From positions 1 through 36,160 of IMG/VR virus record IMGVR_UViG_3300021093_000202: a stretch of 36,160 nt of DNA. The stretch is one strand, 5' to 3'. The notes beneath the pieces were generated by a model. That model had not been told where the DNA came from, ran no database searches, and saw only the letters and a program-made list of their open reading frames with translations. Position numbers and translations under genes: made by a program. Position 1 is the stretch's first letter. Each line of letters opens with the position of its first letter. Below, piece after piece: positions 28,402-36,160 of this stretch. The stretch comes from a virus.

Positions 28402-28563
28402 TCATTCGCTATTGCCACGGGAGCGTTTTTTGACTTCTTCATTTCCACTGAAAGTTTGTAGAAACTTTTTGACCCATTCCCGTTTTTGCTCAGGGGTCAT
28501 TGTCCAATATTCTTTTGGAATGTTGCTGTTTCGGAAAACGAAGCGGTTTTTGCTGTCAGCCAT
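28402..28563 (-). CDS. Small protein downstream of the virion protein gene
   Basis: A 53-residue frame begins at the ATG 28563, three bases after the stop of the gene at 28567. It reads MADSKNRFVFRNSNIPKEYW and later TPEQKREWVKKFLQTFSG, with a basic end KKRSRGNSE. The composition and tight coupling support a real gene. The middle is a charged helix. A role in virion assembly is possible from position only. TATAAT occurs 16 bases upstream of the ATG and may add a separate start of transcription. Confidence 0.6.
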   Translation of the reverse strand: MADSKNRFVFRNSNIPKEYWTMTPEQKREWVKKFLQTFSGNEEVKKRSRGNSE

Positions 28564-28566
28564 ACA

Positions 28567-30117
28567 TCACCCAACCACTATTATACGAAAAGAAAGTTGT
28601 TTAGAACCTGCCTTGTTGCTCTTAAAATAACGACCACCAGAAATATGGTGCGAGCCACCCATTTCATACAAATTGTCATCATCTGCTGTAATCATTCCCT
28701 CTATTTGTGAGCGCGACGAACCTTGGAGACGCTTGGCAAGTTCGTCAGGCAATATTCCCGCCTTCTGTTTGGGAAAATCACCCCTCGCTAAAACAAAAGC
28801 GTTTTGCCCCCTTGTTTCCATTGCCAGAGCACCATGAACCGATTCTGGCATCATTGACTTGTGAGCCTGATACGCCGCCTCCTCTCCATGTCGGTCAAAT
28901 CCACGCCCTGTGGCGAGATGTCCAAACACATCGTGAACAGCCCTGAACTTGTCGTTTGTGTCGTCATCCCAATATGGATGAGAACCAGTCACCGATGTTT
29001 TCATAACCTTGAGCCGTTTGTTCTCAACAACATCTTTTCGCATTGAATGGAATCCGTCATAGGGGTCGTAGTCCACAAACTCTACGGTTATACCCATTTC
29101 TCTTAGCATTTCAAATTGACGCTCAACTTCTTCTTTGAGTTCGTCATACGCTTTTTTTGCTTTTTCATCAACCTCTGGCTGTAGGTCGTAATGGTCGGCA
29201 ATTCGTTGTCTTTTCTCAGGCGCAACTGCTACAACATCACTGAAATCACCTTTCAAATGTTTAGCAAACATTGGAATAGGTTCAGCCAATTGCATGGTCA
29301 CATTCTCAGGACCAGTTTTATCCATATTCTTGGGTTCCACAATGGTGGGTTTGGCATTAGTGACAGATGGTTTTCTCTTTGACCGCATTATTTCTACTAT
29401 CGGGTCAAAGGTATACCAAGGAATCGTATCTGCCCCATCGCCATCGGTCGTCAAAAAAACGTTTTCCCACTCCCCTGTTTCTTTAGCCCTCCACAACCTC
29501 TCAAGAAAAGCAATTGACTTTTGATTCTGCGCTTTACCTAACTCGTAAGCCCGTTCCCTGTTTTGTTCATTGTTTTCATAGATGTCAACAACATCAATAT
29601 AAAACATCCCATTTTCAATCCAAGCCCCAACCCCAACTTGCCTCGCACCCTCTAGCGGTTCGTCAAAAACTCTCTCCCCGTGATATTCCATCCATGCAAT
29701 CACGCGGTCAACCGCATCCTCACGAACCTCGCCATTCTCATCAAAAACCTTATCCATATCCACCGACATACCGTGCTTATTCCTGCCAACCGATATGCCT
29801 TGCTTGACATCAATTTCAAGATTTCTATCCGCAGTGAAACCACCAGACTTTGCCTCAATTAGCCATTTGCGAACAATTTCCGATTTTTGGGGGCTATCTT
29901 GTCTTAATTCAAATTTTTTTATACGAAAACTACGAAGAGTGTTGATGGCATAACTAACTGCCGTAGCAAGGGGTGTTTTGTCCTCGTCGCTACCCGGCAT
30001 GGTGAACATTCCGTCACCATCTCCATCTTTGGGAAATTTGGGTTTCCCACCAAGCGCAACACGTCGTATGTTGCCGATGTTCAGTCCAAGGATTTTTACT
30101 TTAATTTCGTCAGGCAT
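28567..30117 (-). CDS. Virion-associated multidomain protein with HDVFGH/ETRGQN domain
   Basis: The protein has about 516 residues. Near the N-terminus GKPKFPKDGDGDGMFTMPG (about 25-42) has a DxDxDG calcium-loop-like motif. The C-terminal domain holds VHDVFGHLATGRGFDRHGEEAAYQ (from about 394) and ALAMETRGQNAFV, a conserved set of His, Asp, Glu and Arg known from large phage polyvalent proteins; the reaction is unknown, but a metal or nucleotide site is plausible. It follows the capsid gene after a terminator and may be packaged in the virion. I choose the ATG at 30117 over the TTG at 30120. Confidence 0.7.
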   Translation of the reverse strand: MPDEIKVKILGLNIGNIRRVALGGKPKFPKDGDGDGMFTMPGSDEDKTPLATAVSYAINTLRSFRIKKFELRQDSPQKSEIVRKWLIEAKSGGFTADRNLEIDVKQGISVGRNKHGMSVDMDKVFDENGEVREDAVDRVIAWMEYHGERVFDEPLEGARQVGVGAWIENGMFYIDVVDIYENNEQNRERAYELGKAQNQKSIAFLERLWRAKETGEWENVFLTTDGDGADTIPWYTFDPIVEIMRSKRKPSVTNAKPTIVEPKNMDKTGPENVTMQLAEPIPMFAKHLKGDFSDVVAVAPEKRQRIADHYDLQPEVDEKAKKAYDELKEEVERQFEMLREMGITVEFVDYDPYDGFHSMRKDVVENKRLKVMKTSVTGSHPYWDDDTNDKFRAVHDVFGHLATGRGFDRHGEEAAYQAHKSMMPESVHGALAMETRGQNAFVLARGDFPKQKAGILPDELAKRLQGSSRSQIEGMITADDDNLYEMGGSHHISGGRYFKSNKAGSKQLSFRIIVVG

Positions 30118-30135
30118 CAAAAATAATTATCCCAT

Positions 30136-30191
30136 AAAAAGCGTAGCCCCCGCCTCAACCCCATATTTCGGAGTCTCGGCGGGGGCGACGC
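30136..30191 (-). terminator. Strong intrinsic terminator after the capsid gene
   Basis: On the minus strand GCGTCGCCCCCGCC (30191-30178) pairs with GGCGGGGGCTACGC (30154-30141) with a single mismatch. A run of U (30140-30136) and AU follow. This is a textbook Rho-independent terminator, the best in the window. It would end or attenuate the capsid transcript before the gene at 28567. Confidence 0.92.
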
Positions 30192-30211
30192 TTATTGCGT
30201 GTTATTCGGTA

Positions 30212-31528
30212 TTACGGAGCCGCGTCGAATGTGACCTTGACGAACGCTTCTGGACGCTTGACAGCAAGCGCTAGGCGCTGCTCGGCGAGAATCACAATCG
30301 CGTTGCGCACGAAGAAGTCCGCGTGCTGTTCGCTGATGCGAATGTTCGCCGTCTCGCGGTCGTAGATTTGCGCCGCGGTGCCGAACGCGCCAACGAGGGC
30401 TGTTCCTTCGGCAATTGCGGGCGTGTCCACAATCGGGATGCGCCAGATTCTTGGCTGACCACCAAGGGCGACCGATACAGCAACGAGGTACTGACCGTTG
30501 TCATCCTTGGACAGTTCAATGTCTTCCCAGTCGTTCGGGTGCATCACGACGCCTGTCGGCTCGTAGTACGCCAAGAAGGACAGGGTCGCGGCGCGACGGA
30601 TTGCATCCGCCTTGAGGTCGCCTACGCCACCCGCAGACCACGAGTAGGTCTGGATACCGGTGGTGTTGAGCACGCCTTCAAGGTTTTCGCCGGTGCCGTC
30701 GCCGTTGAGGATTTGGGTGTCCTCAAGGAGGCGCAGACCGTACATCAGTTCGTTGTCGATGATGCTACGGAGTTGCGGCTCATCGGCAAGGACATTGCGG
30801 TGAGCGGCTTCCCAGTGAGCCATCGTGCGAACCGGTGCCTGATGTCCAGTGAACTTCAGACCCGACTGCGGCTTGGTGGCGAACACTGCGGGCGTACCCG
30901 AGCGCTCAGCAACAGTTGCCGCGTTGTTGGTCGGAGGCGTCATGCCAGCCGGGGAGGTGTAGCCGATTTGACGGAAGTACTCAATCACGGCAGCGTTGGT
31001 GGTGCGCTTCGGGAAGAGGTCGCGGACGCGACGGGTACGAGTCGGGGCAACGACCATCGGGTCGCGCTGGAACGTACCGAACTGCTCAACCGACGAAAGT
31101 GGCGACGCCGGACCAGTTGGCATACCCGTGAAGACATCCTTCACGTTGTACTCAAACGGGGCAGGCATGTTGGCGCCATTGCGACCTGACTTCAGGGACT
31201 TGAACTCCTCTGAAGCGAGGAACGCTTCACCGATGCTCTTGATTTCACGCGAGGTCAGTTGCTGAACTGGCTGAGCGGCGGCGCTTGCGACCGACTCAGA
31301 GGCGGGCTGTGAAGCCCACTTCTCTGCATCGCGCATGCTCTCCATGCCTTCAATCAGGCTCTTGATTTCGCGGATGTCCGACATGTTGCGGTCGAACGCG
31401 CTCTTTTGTTCGGCAGAAACAACAACCGTGCCGTCTTCAACTTTGAATGAGTCGGCGATGGTCTTGTTGTCTGTCATCTTTTCGCGAAGTGCGGTTTGCA
31501 GTTCGCGAAGGCGAATGTCATCAGACAT
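30212..31528 (-). CDS. HK97-type major capsid protein
   Basis: The 438-residue protein has the family order: an N-terminal coiled-coil scaffold-like part (about 1-70), a linker with Ala, Gln and Pro, then the capsid fold with SSVEQFGTFQRDPMVVAPTRTRRVRDLFPKRTT. Later come NVLADEPQLRSIIDNELMYGLRLLEDTQILNGDG and NLEGVLNTTGIQTYSWSAGG, and the P-domain with GVVMHPNDWEDIELSKD and QPRIWRIPIVDTPAI. It forms the icosahedral shell. A protease gene, if any, is outside the window, so processing cannot be judged. AGGAGGG (31535-31541) lies six bases before the ATG, as expected for a very abundant protein. Confidence 0.95.
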   Translation of the reverse strand: MSDDIRLRELQTALREKMTDNKTIADSFKVEDGTVVVSAEQKSAFDRNMSDIREIKSLIEGMESMRDAEKWASQPASESVASAAAQPVQQLTSREIKSIGEAFLASEEFKSLKSGRNGANMPAPFEYNVKDVFTGMPTGPASPLSSVEQFGTFQRDPMVVAPTRTRRVRDLFPKRTTNAAVIEYFRQIGYTSPAGMTPPTNNAATVAERSGTPAVFATKPQSGLKFTGHQAPVRTMAHWEAAHRNVLADEPQLRSIIDNELMYGLRLLEDTQILNGDGTGENLEGVLNTTGIQTYSWSAGGVGDLKADAIRRAATLSFLAYYEPTGVVMHPNDWEDIELSKDDNGQYLVAVSVALGGQPRIWRIPIVDTPAIAEGTALVGAFGTAAQIYDRETANIRISEQHADFFVRNAIVILAEQRLALAVKRPEAFVKVTFDAAP

Positions 31529-31658
31529 TTGAATCCCTCCTGGGGAATGTGTGTGGGTGATTGTAATCGTTATACGACTTAGGTAAGCACCCAGTCACAG
31601 TAAACTATTCATCTACTGACAATACGAGAATAACATGTTTTGTTGTTGTGGCTTGCAA
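31529..31658 (-). promoter_or_regulatory. Likely capsid promoter and leader
   Basis: The 130-base space upstream of the capsid gene contains minus-strand -10-like boxes TATAAC and TACAAT (near 31561-31580) and the strong AGGAGGG ribosome-binding site. No clean -35 box is present, so the promoter may need a phage factor. Its presence would explain a separate, strongly expressed capsid transcript ended by the terminator at 30136. Confidence 0.4.
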
Positions 31659-32780
31659 CTAAGAGAGTTTGTGTCGCCTGACAACATTTTGCGGACAACA
31701 ACCATCAATAATCTTTACACCGTTTGTTCCATCGGTGAAATAGCCGTCTTTCTTGACTGATTTGACATCCTTGGATGGGTGGTTGTCGGGAACCAAATCA
31801 AAGTCCATTCGTGAACCGCGAGGCATCGGCTCATCCGAACTCATCGCCTTGAGGAAAGTCAATACACGCTTCTTGGCATCTGCCTCAGAACCAGCAATCA
31901 ACCCGCGCAAATATACCTGCTTAACATCACGCAAATTAGTTTTGTAAGCCTGCTTCTTGGCGGACGCATTATGTTTACGCACAAGAATTGCTAAATCATT
32001 AATGGTCTCGCTGCTCACATTTGGCAAACGTTTTTTGGGTCGGGTAACCATTTTTTGTTGCACATCACGCAAACCATCAAAAGATTTCTTGCCGGTTCGT
32101 ACACGAGGATTCTTCTTCGGCGACCTATCTGTCCGCAGACCCATAACCCTGTTGTAGTCAGAACCGTTAGAGCATGGCAACCAAACGGTTTTGCCGTCAC
32201 TAGCCGTATATCGCCTGATTCCGATACACCCCAAGTTTCTTGCCCGTACACGGGCAGAGTCGGGGTTTTGAAACACATCGGGGTCGGTTGACCTACTCAC
32301 ACGATTAACGAAACTCTTGCCCTCCATATTTGAATCAGGACAACAGTTCTCGGACTTGGCAGAAACAAGACCACCATCAGGCAAAGTTTCAATACCCGCA
32401 ACACCTCGTTCCCGTAGGGGGTCAAACCGCTCAGTTGCCACACACGGCGCATAGTACTTGTGTCCACCAAAAACAATCGTCCGCACACCCTTACATCCAC
32501 GCTTGCGGGATGCTTCCTCTGCCATTGCACGAGTCTCGTACATTTCGCCAGATTTTGATTCTGCTAGAGCAGAGCGATGCTCCAACTCTGTTCTAGGGAT
32601 ACGAAAACTTTTCGCTGATGCTTTACGCATCTCATTGGAGCCCTTGCGAACCGAAAGAAACTCATCGTGAGAGGCACATGGCATCCATGACCCGTCATGC
32701 TCATGCGCACCGCGGCAACCGAGTTGACGGGCAACCATGAGTGCCTGCTCCCGAGTTACTTTGGGTTTTTCGTCGCTCAT
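31659..32780 (-). CDS. Virion-module protein with three GCxG...PC repeats
   Basis: The 373-residue protein has three repeats of about 25 residues: ARQLGCRGAHEHDGSWMPC (Cys22/Cys35), SRKRGCKGVRTIVFGGHKYYAPC (Cys96/Cys113) and ARNLGCIGIRRYTASDGKTVWLPC (Cys185/Cys203). A basic linker and a helical end follow. The Cys pair may bind a metal or form a disulfide in the particle. The context, between the capsid gene and the kinase-like virion protein, suggests a particle protein. AAGGA lies five bases before the ATG. I recognise the repeat only as a feature of actinophage proteins. Confidence 0.55.
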   Translation of the reverse strand: MSDEKPKVTREQALMVARQLGCRGAHEHDGSWMPCASHDEFLSVRKGSNEMRKASAKSFRIPRTELEHRSALAESKSGEMYETRAMAEEASRKRGCKGVRTIVFGGHKYYAPCVATERFDPLRERGVAGIETLPDGGLVSAKSENCCPDSNMEGKSFVNRVSRSTDPDVFQNPDSARVRARNLGCIGIRRYTASDGKTVWLPCSNGSDYNRVMGLRTDRSPKKNPRVRTGKKSFDGLRDVQQKMVTRPKKRLPNVSSETINDLAILVRKHNASAKKQAYKTNLRDVKQVYLRGLIAGSEADAKKRVLTFLKAMSSDEPMPRGSRMDFDLVPDNHPSKDVKSVKKDGYFTDGTNGVKIIDGCCPQNVVRRHKLS

Positions 32781-32788
32781 TTGCTTCC

Positions 32789-33091
32789 TTAGATATTTAT
32801 GACCGCGTAGCCAAGTTTCTTGATGATGGCATCAATTTTAATTTTTGCTTCACCCGAGTATTCGCCTTCTTCGGAATCGTAATAACTGAAACCCGTCGTC
32901 AAACCTTCCAAACTTTTGAAGAACTTGTTTGGTCTTGGGTCTGAATAAATCTTTTTGGAAAACTCATAAAATGTAATGTCGTCTTCTTTGCTGTTTGAAA
33001 ACTGACGAACACCATCCCTCACCTCAATGAAAACAATCGGCATGCCTTTGAAGTTAAGGATTTCCGATGGGGTGAACATGCGATACTTCAT
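32789..33091 (-). CDS. Hypothetical protein
   Basis: The 100-residue product is compact and mixed alpha/beta (MFTPSEILNFKGMPIVFIEVRDGVRQFSNS, then GEYSGEAKIKIDAIIKKLGYAVINI). The family is unknown. The ATG is preceded by TAAAAT (33098-33103) at six bases, which overlaps the stop of the big upstream gene. AAAGGA lies 12 bases before the ATG, so both a leaderless and a coupled start are possible. It lies between the kinase-like and Cys-repeat virion genes. Confidence 0.6.
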   Translation of the reverse strand: MKYRMFTPSEILNFKGMPIVFIEVRDGVRQFSNSKEDDITFYEFSKKIYSDPRPNKFFKSLEGLTTGFSYYDSEEGEYSGEAKIKIDAIIKKLGYAVINI

Positions 33092-33100
33092 AAAACAATT

Positions 33101-35794
33101 TTATCCTTTCAGAATGATTGTGGTTATTTCTTCAGGGTCGGCGTCCATCAACCATTGCAGACGCTTATCGGTATAGGCGACCATATGGTCAGGTTTATTT
33201 CCCTTAATTTTTCGTGGGTTACCCGGTGTGCCCGCTGCTTCCATTACTTCCTTGCCGAACAGTGCAAATTGTACTTTTTCTTGATTTTCACGCAAGCGTC
33301 GCTGAACCGCAATCACCTGTTCTTTAACTTGCTGACGAGTTAATTCTCCATCTTTAACCCTGGCACGAATTCCATTAAGGATATTATTTCTGCCAGCAGC
33401 ACCATCCACCCAATGTTTTAGACCTTCTGCATTTGCGTAGTCTTTATCGTCAGCAAACATACCTGCTTGATGGAAAGTTAAAGACATATCAATCGGCACA
33501 ATACGCCTCAAGCCATTTGAGTCACGAACCACGAAATAATTTCCGCCGTGTCTGTCCACATTCAAAATTGCATAATCCAAAAGGGTCAACGCAACGCCGT
33601 CCTCAACATTTACGTCACGCATGTCATCAAACATTGCTGGCTGCCCAATTTGGTCCAACACATAGTTAGACACATGTTCAAACAGAACTGCTCGTCCGTC
33701 GCCTTTGTTATCTTTATAGACGGAACCCACAAAACGGAAACCACCAACAGGAAAACCCATTCTTCCGGCAATATTATTCCCTAAAACTTCGGCAACATCT
33801 TCTTGTTCTCCGTGTGCGCGCCGTTTTTCGTATTTCAACAAATATTGTTTACCAGTTGTTCTATCGGTAAACACACGCATCTCCCCGTTGATGCCGCCCC
33901 TCATTTGCCCGATTTCGTAACGCTTGTCTGACTTTGGTCCGAAAGGACCGTTAGGGTCCTTGTCTGCGTTTGCCTCAAGTGCGCTAATGACAAAAACATC
34001 GGGTACATCTCGCAAGTCCCCACCATTTTTCAGATGTTCTGCAGCCTGTTCAGCACTACTGATTTTTGTGTTCGGTTCTACCGCTTTCCCTGCGGGAAGA
34101 CCGTCATCGCCAAGGGGAGCCAGTTTGTTGTCTTCTTTATTTTGTTTTCCGCCAATCTCTGCGGTCTTCACCTTCGGTGCATCTCCATCGGCTTTCGGTT
34201 TATTTTTCTTGGGTGAAGTTGGCGGTTTCGGAGGAGTCGGAGTGGGAGCCCTTGGGTTTGACGGCGGAGTTTCGGGTGGCTCTGGCTTTCTCCACGGCGG
34301 GTCGTCAACGGCTTTTTGGAACATCTCGTTTTCTAAATCACGTCGCCTGATGTCTTGTTTGTTCAGAATGATTCTGCGAAGAGCACCCTCTCGTTCTCCG
34401 GCTGACCGATTTTTTTCGCGGAGAAAGTCTATGTCTTTACTTATGCGTTCAGCCGCCCCACGCTTTTCTTGGTCGTTGATTGCGATACGTTCTTTAAGTT
34501 CTTCAACATCTCCCCAATTTCCGTCGCGCACTTCGTCTTCAAATCTGTCTTGAGCGTCCAAAGTGAATTCTTGTTCTTCCCAAAGACTCTTCATTCGTTG
34601 AAAGTCATCATTGTCGAGACGGTCTATGTTTCCCCTCTCAAGCAACATATTGATATTGTCAAACAAAATATTAAACGCTTCGTCGCCGTCCGTAGGTGTG
34701 CTCGGTTTCTCTGGTGTGGGGGTACTTGGCTTTTTCGGTTCAGGCTTTTTCGCTGTTGGTTTCTTGCGTTTTGGTTTCGGTTCTGGCTTGACAGACGGTT
34801 CCATCGGTTCACCAGTAGGGCGCTTCCCCGCAGTTTCTTTAGCCCTTTCTTCTGACGCTCGTCGCCTACGGGCTCGTGCAGGACGCTTTGGTTTCGGTTC
34901 AACGATTTCTTCTGAACCCGTACGGGGTGCGCCAGGTTCCTCTAACTCTCTGCGCACTCTACGACGCTCAGAGTCGCGCAAACCTTCATCGCGTGCGTCG
35001 GAATCAAAACCACCTCCGCGTACACCACCCCTACGTCGTGGTGCAGGCTTCTTTGGCGCACGAGGCTCTTTCGGTGCGTCACCACCTTCAAGTGCTTCCG
35101 CAACTCCACGCAAACCCCGCTCAATGCGACCACCCTCCTCTGCCCGACCAAGGCGTTGCAACATTCTTCGGTTACGGCGCTCAAGCCGACGTCCGCGTCG
35201 TCTATCGTCAACATTTTCCAATCGTTCACCGATGTTGGTAATAGCATTGGCGATTCTTCGTGCTACACCCCAACCGCAATTTCGTCCGAATCTGTCGGTT
35301 ATCTGCCCACCATATCGCGTGCCAACTGGACATCGCCATCCGCCGCGACGACCAGTGCCAGGAATTGAGAGACCCGGGTCCCAAAGTGCTCTTACTCGTT
35401 TTACCTCATAATTGAAAGTTGTCTTGCGTGATTCTGATACGAATGCGCGTGCCTTAAACTGAATTGTTTCGCGTTTTTCGTTTGCGGAAAAGTATTTAAT
35501 CGGTATATCAGAAACAGATATTTTTTCTGCAAATTTTTCTTTTGGTTTGGGTTCGCGTCGGAGAGCCTGTGCAACAAGCGTTTCGGGCATTGGACCTTCT
35601 ACGGTCATCCCGCGGTCAAGAGCGACGCTTAGTTCCTGTTTTGTTATTTTTGAATTTTTGTATTCATCTTTGAAAGCGTCAACCAACCCTTTGGAGTCTT
35701 CGGCGATTGCGCGAAAGGTCGTCCCAACATCCGATGTTGTGGCGACGAAGTACGGCTTGTCTTCGCGGTTTCTGACGATAAATGCAGTTTTCAT
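33101..35794 (-). CDS. Large virion-associated protein with C-terminal HipA/PI3K-like kinase domain
   Basis: The 897-residue protein has a folded N-terminus (1-130), then GWRCPVGTRYGGQITDRFGRNC (Cys155-Cys173), a motif I know from actinophage proteins. An Arg-rich part and long Pro/Lys linkers (about 180-600) containing a helical block follow. The end (626-897) looks like a protein- or lipid-kinase fold of the HipA/PI3K/Fam20 type: KQYLLKYEK (Lys654), a Glu helix (about 665-669), LNVDRHGGNYF (Asp747, His749, Asn752) and PIDMSLTF (Asp769). The site residues are present, so ATP use is likely. The linkers suggest an ejected virion protein. GGAAAG lies upstream of the ATG. Confidence 0.72.
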   Translation of the reverse strand: MKTAFIVRNREDKPYFVATTSDVGTTFRAIAEDSKGLVDAFKDEYKNSKITKQELSVALDRGMTVEGPMPETLVAQALRREPKPKEKFAEKISVSDIPIKYFSANEKRETIQFKARAFVSESRKTTFNYEVKRVRALWDPGLSIPGTGRRGGWRCPVGTRYGGQITDRFGRNCGWGVARRIANAITNIGERLENVDDRRRGRRLERRNRRMLQRLGRAEEGGRIERGLRGVAEALEGGDAPKEPRAPKKPAPRRRGGVRGGGFDSDARDEGLRDSERRRVRRELEEPGAPRTGSEEIVEPKPKRPARARRRRASEERAKETAGKRPTGEPMEPSVKPEPKPKRKKPTAKKPEPKKPSTPTPEKPSTPTDGDEAFNILFDNINMLLERGNIDRLDNDDFQRMKSLWEEQEFTLDAQDRFEDEVRDGNWGDVEELKERIAINDQEKRGAAERISKDIDFLREKNRSAGEREGALRRIILNKQDIRRRDLENEMFQKAVDDPPWRKPEPPETPPSNPRAPTPTPPKPPTSPKKNKPKADGDAPKVKTAEIGGKQNKEDNKLAPLGDDGLPAGKAVEPNTKISSAEQAAEHLKNGGDLRDVPDVFVISALEANADKDPNGPFGPKSDKRYEIGQMRGGINGEMRVFTDRTTGKQYLLKYEKRRAHGEQEDVAEVLGNNIAGRMGFPVGGFRFVGSVYKDNKGDGRAVLFEHVSNYVLDQIGQPAMFDDMRDVNVEDGVALTLLDYAILNVDRHGGNYFVVRDSNGLRRIVPIDMSLTFHQAGMFADDKDYANAEGLKHWVDGAAGRNNILNGIRARVKDGELTRQQVKEQVIAVQRRLRENQEKVQFALFGKEVMEAAGTPGNPRKIKGNKPDHMVAYTDKRLQWLMDADPEEITTIILKG

Positions 35795-35874
35795 TTGGGT
35801 CTTTCCAATGGTCTGCCAAACTCATGCAGACAGTGTTCCAATAATACCATTCACCCAAACAGGGCGTAATGTAA

Positions 35875-36160
35875 CTATTTTTTTTGATTATTTGATTTTG
35901 GAGGGAGTTGTCCTTTGAGTTTTGTTAACGCATCATCAATCTCTTTTTGGGAAGCGTTTTCTTTCAAAGAAACATTGTATTTGGACATCCCCGTTGAAAG
36001 CGCGTCTCGTGCTTTTTGAGGAGTGGAAAACACGGTCTTGGCAGCGTCGCCATACTCAGAACTATCTTCCTCTACGCCAGACAACAAATAACGTTTCCAC
36101 TTGTTTGCTGCGGTCACAACAACAACAACATACAAAAATGGTGGCTTCTCTTCGTCAGGA
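35875..36160 (-). CDS. C-terminal part of a protein running off the window
   Basis: The frame stays open to the right edge, so the start lies outside; the visible 95 residues end at 35875. It reads PPFLYVVVVVTAANKWKRYLLSG, then DAAKTVFSTPQKARDALSTGMSKYNV and a helical end KEIDDALTKLKGQLPPKSNNQKK. The ORF could be read from a TTG at 36135, but the upstream codons continue without a stop. It probably belongs to the same leftward virion module. No domain is certain. Confidence 0.65.
   Translation of the reverse strand, partial: PDEEKPPFLYVVVVVTAANKWKRYLLSGVEEDSSEYGDAAKTVFSTPQKARDALSTGMSKYNVSLKENASQKEIDDALTKLKGQLPPKSNNQKK

Noticed and set aside
30323-31189. Long rightward frame opposite the capsid gene
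   Set aside because: It is antisense to the HK97-type capsid gene, has Arg/Gly-rich, low-hydrophobic composition and no ribosome-binding site.
34611-35411. 266-codon rightward frame opposite the 897-residue protein
   Set aside because: It mirrors the Arg/Pro/Lys-rich linkers of the real gene, giving Ser/Arg/Pro-rich sequence with no domain.
1-36160. Insertion sequence or transposase
   Set aside because: No DDE or tyrosine recombinase motifs and no terminal inverted repeats with target duplications were seen; the duplication at 1-118 has no such ends.

Overview
The window reads as part of a tailed double-stranded DNA phage (Caudoviricetes) genome that infects an actinobacterium. The phage calls rest on an HK97-type major capsid gene, virion-associated multidomain proteins, a primase-helicase, SSB, a RuvC-like resolvase, an HNH nuclease and many short, overlapping genes. 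The host call rests on a WhiB-type iron-sulfur regulator and on many genes that seem to start leaderless, with TANNNT 6-8 nt before ATG or GTG. No terminase large subunit, portal or tail gene is visible, so the genome continues outside the window.

Layout. 0-1 kb: the 3' end of a decayed DNA methyltransferase gene, duplicated from 11.9 kb, followed by a small virion-type beta protein and its terminators. 1-9.2 kb: DUF932 protein, SSB, metallophosphoesterase, two small ribbon-helix-helix-like proteins, HNH nuclease, RuvC-like resolvase, then a PAPS-reductase-like protein coupled to a ParB-like protein. 9.9-10.6 kb: a nearly gene-poor repeat region with eight CGATGA iterons in about 11-bp steps, 9-bp and 13-bp tandem repeats and three copies of an inverted repeat; it is the best candidate replication origin or partition site.

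10.6-15 kb is an accessory region. It holds a tRNA-like T-arm hairpin, 41-bp tandem promoter/operator-like repeats, a methyltransferase-like protein that has lost its catalytic motif, and a leftward operon of one intact methyltransferase, two PD-(D/E)XK nuclease-like proteins and a winged-helix protein. That operon diverges from a nucleotide-modification-associated (DUF1599-like) gene through overlapping -10 boxes. 15-19 kb: DUF5872-like protein, WhiB, primase-helicase and a terminase-small-subunit-like HTH protein.

19-28.3 kb: a clavaminate-synthase/arginine-hydroxylase-like Fe(II)/2-oxoglutarate oxygenase, MazG-like pyrophosphohydrolase, a histone-tail-like basic protein, a full-length DNA methyltransferase, a class II ribonucleotide reductase, a DUF3846-like protein, a tyrosine/dual-specificity phosphatase and a thermonuclease. 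28.4-36.2 kb: a leftward virion module with an 897-residue protein ending in a HipA/PI3K-like kinase fold, a cysteine-repeat protein, the capsid protein followed by a strong terminator, and a protein with an HDVFGH...ETRGQN domain.

Together the genes cover nucleotide supply (RNR, MazG, DUF1599-like), DNA replication and recombination, DNA modification (three methyltransferase loci, PAPS reductase/ParB) and possible host control (WhiB, kinase, phosphatase). The points most worth following are the methyltransferase-nuclease operon, the dead methyltransferase with its recent partial duplication, the virion kinase, and the consistent leaderless promoter architecture.
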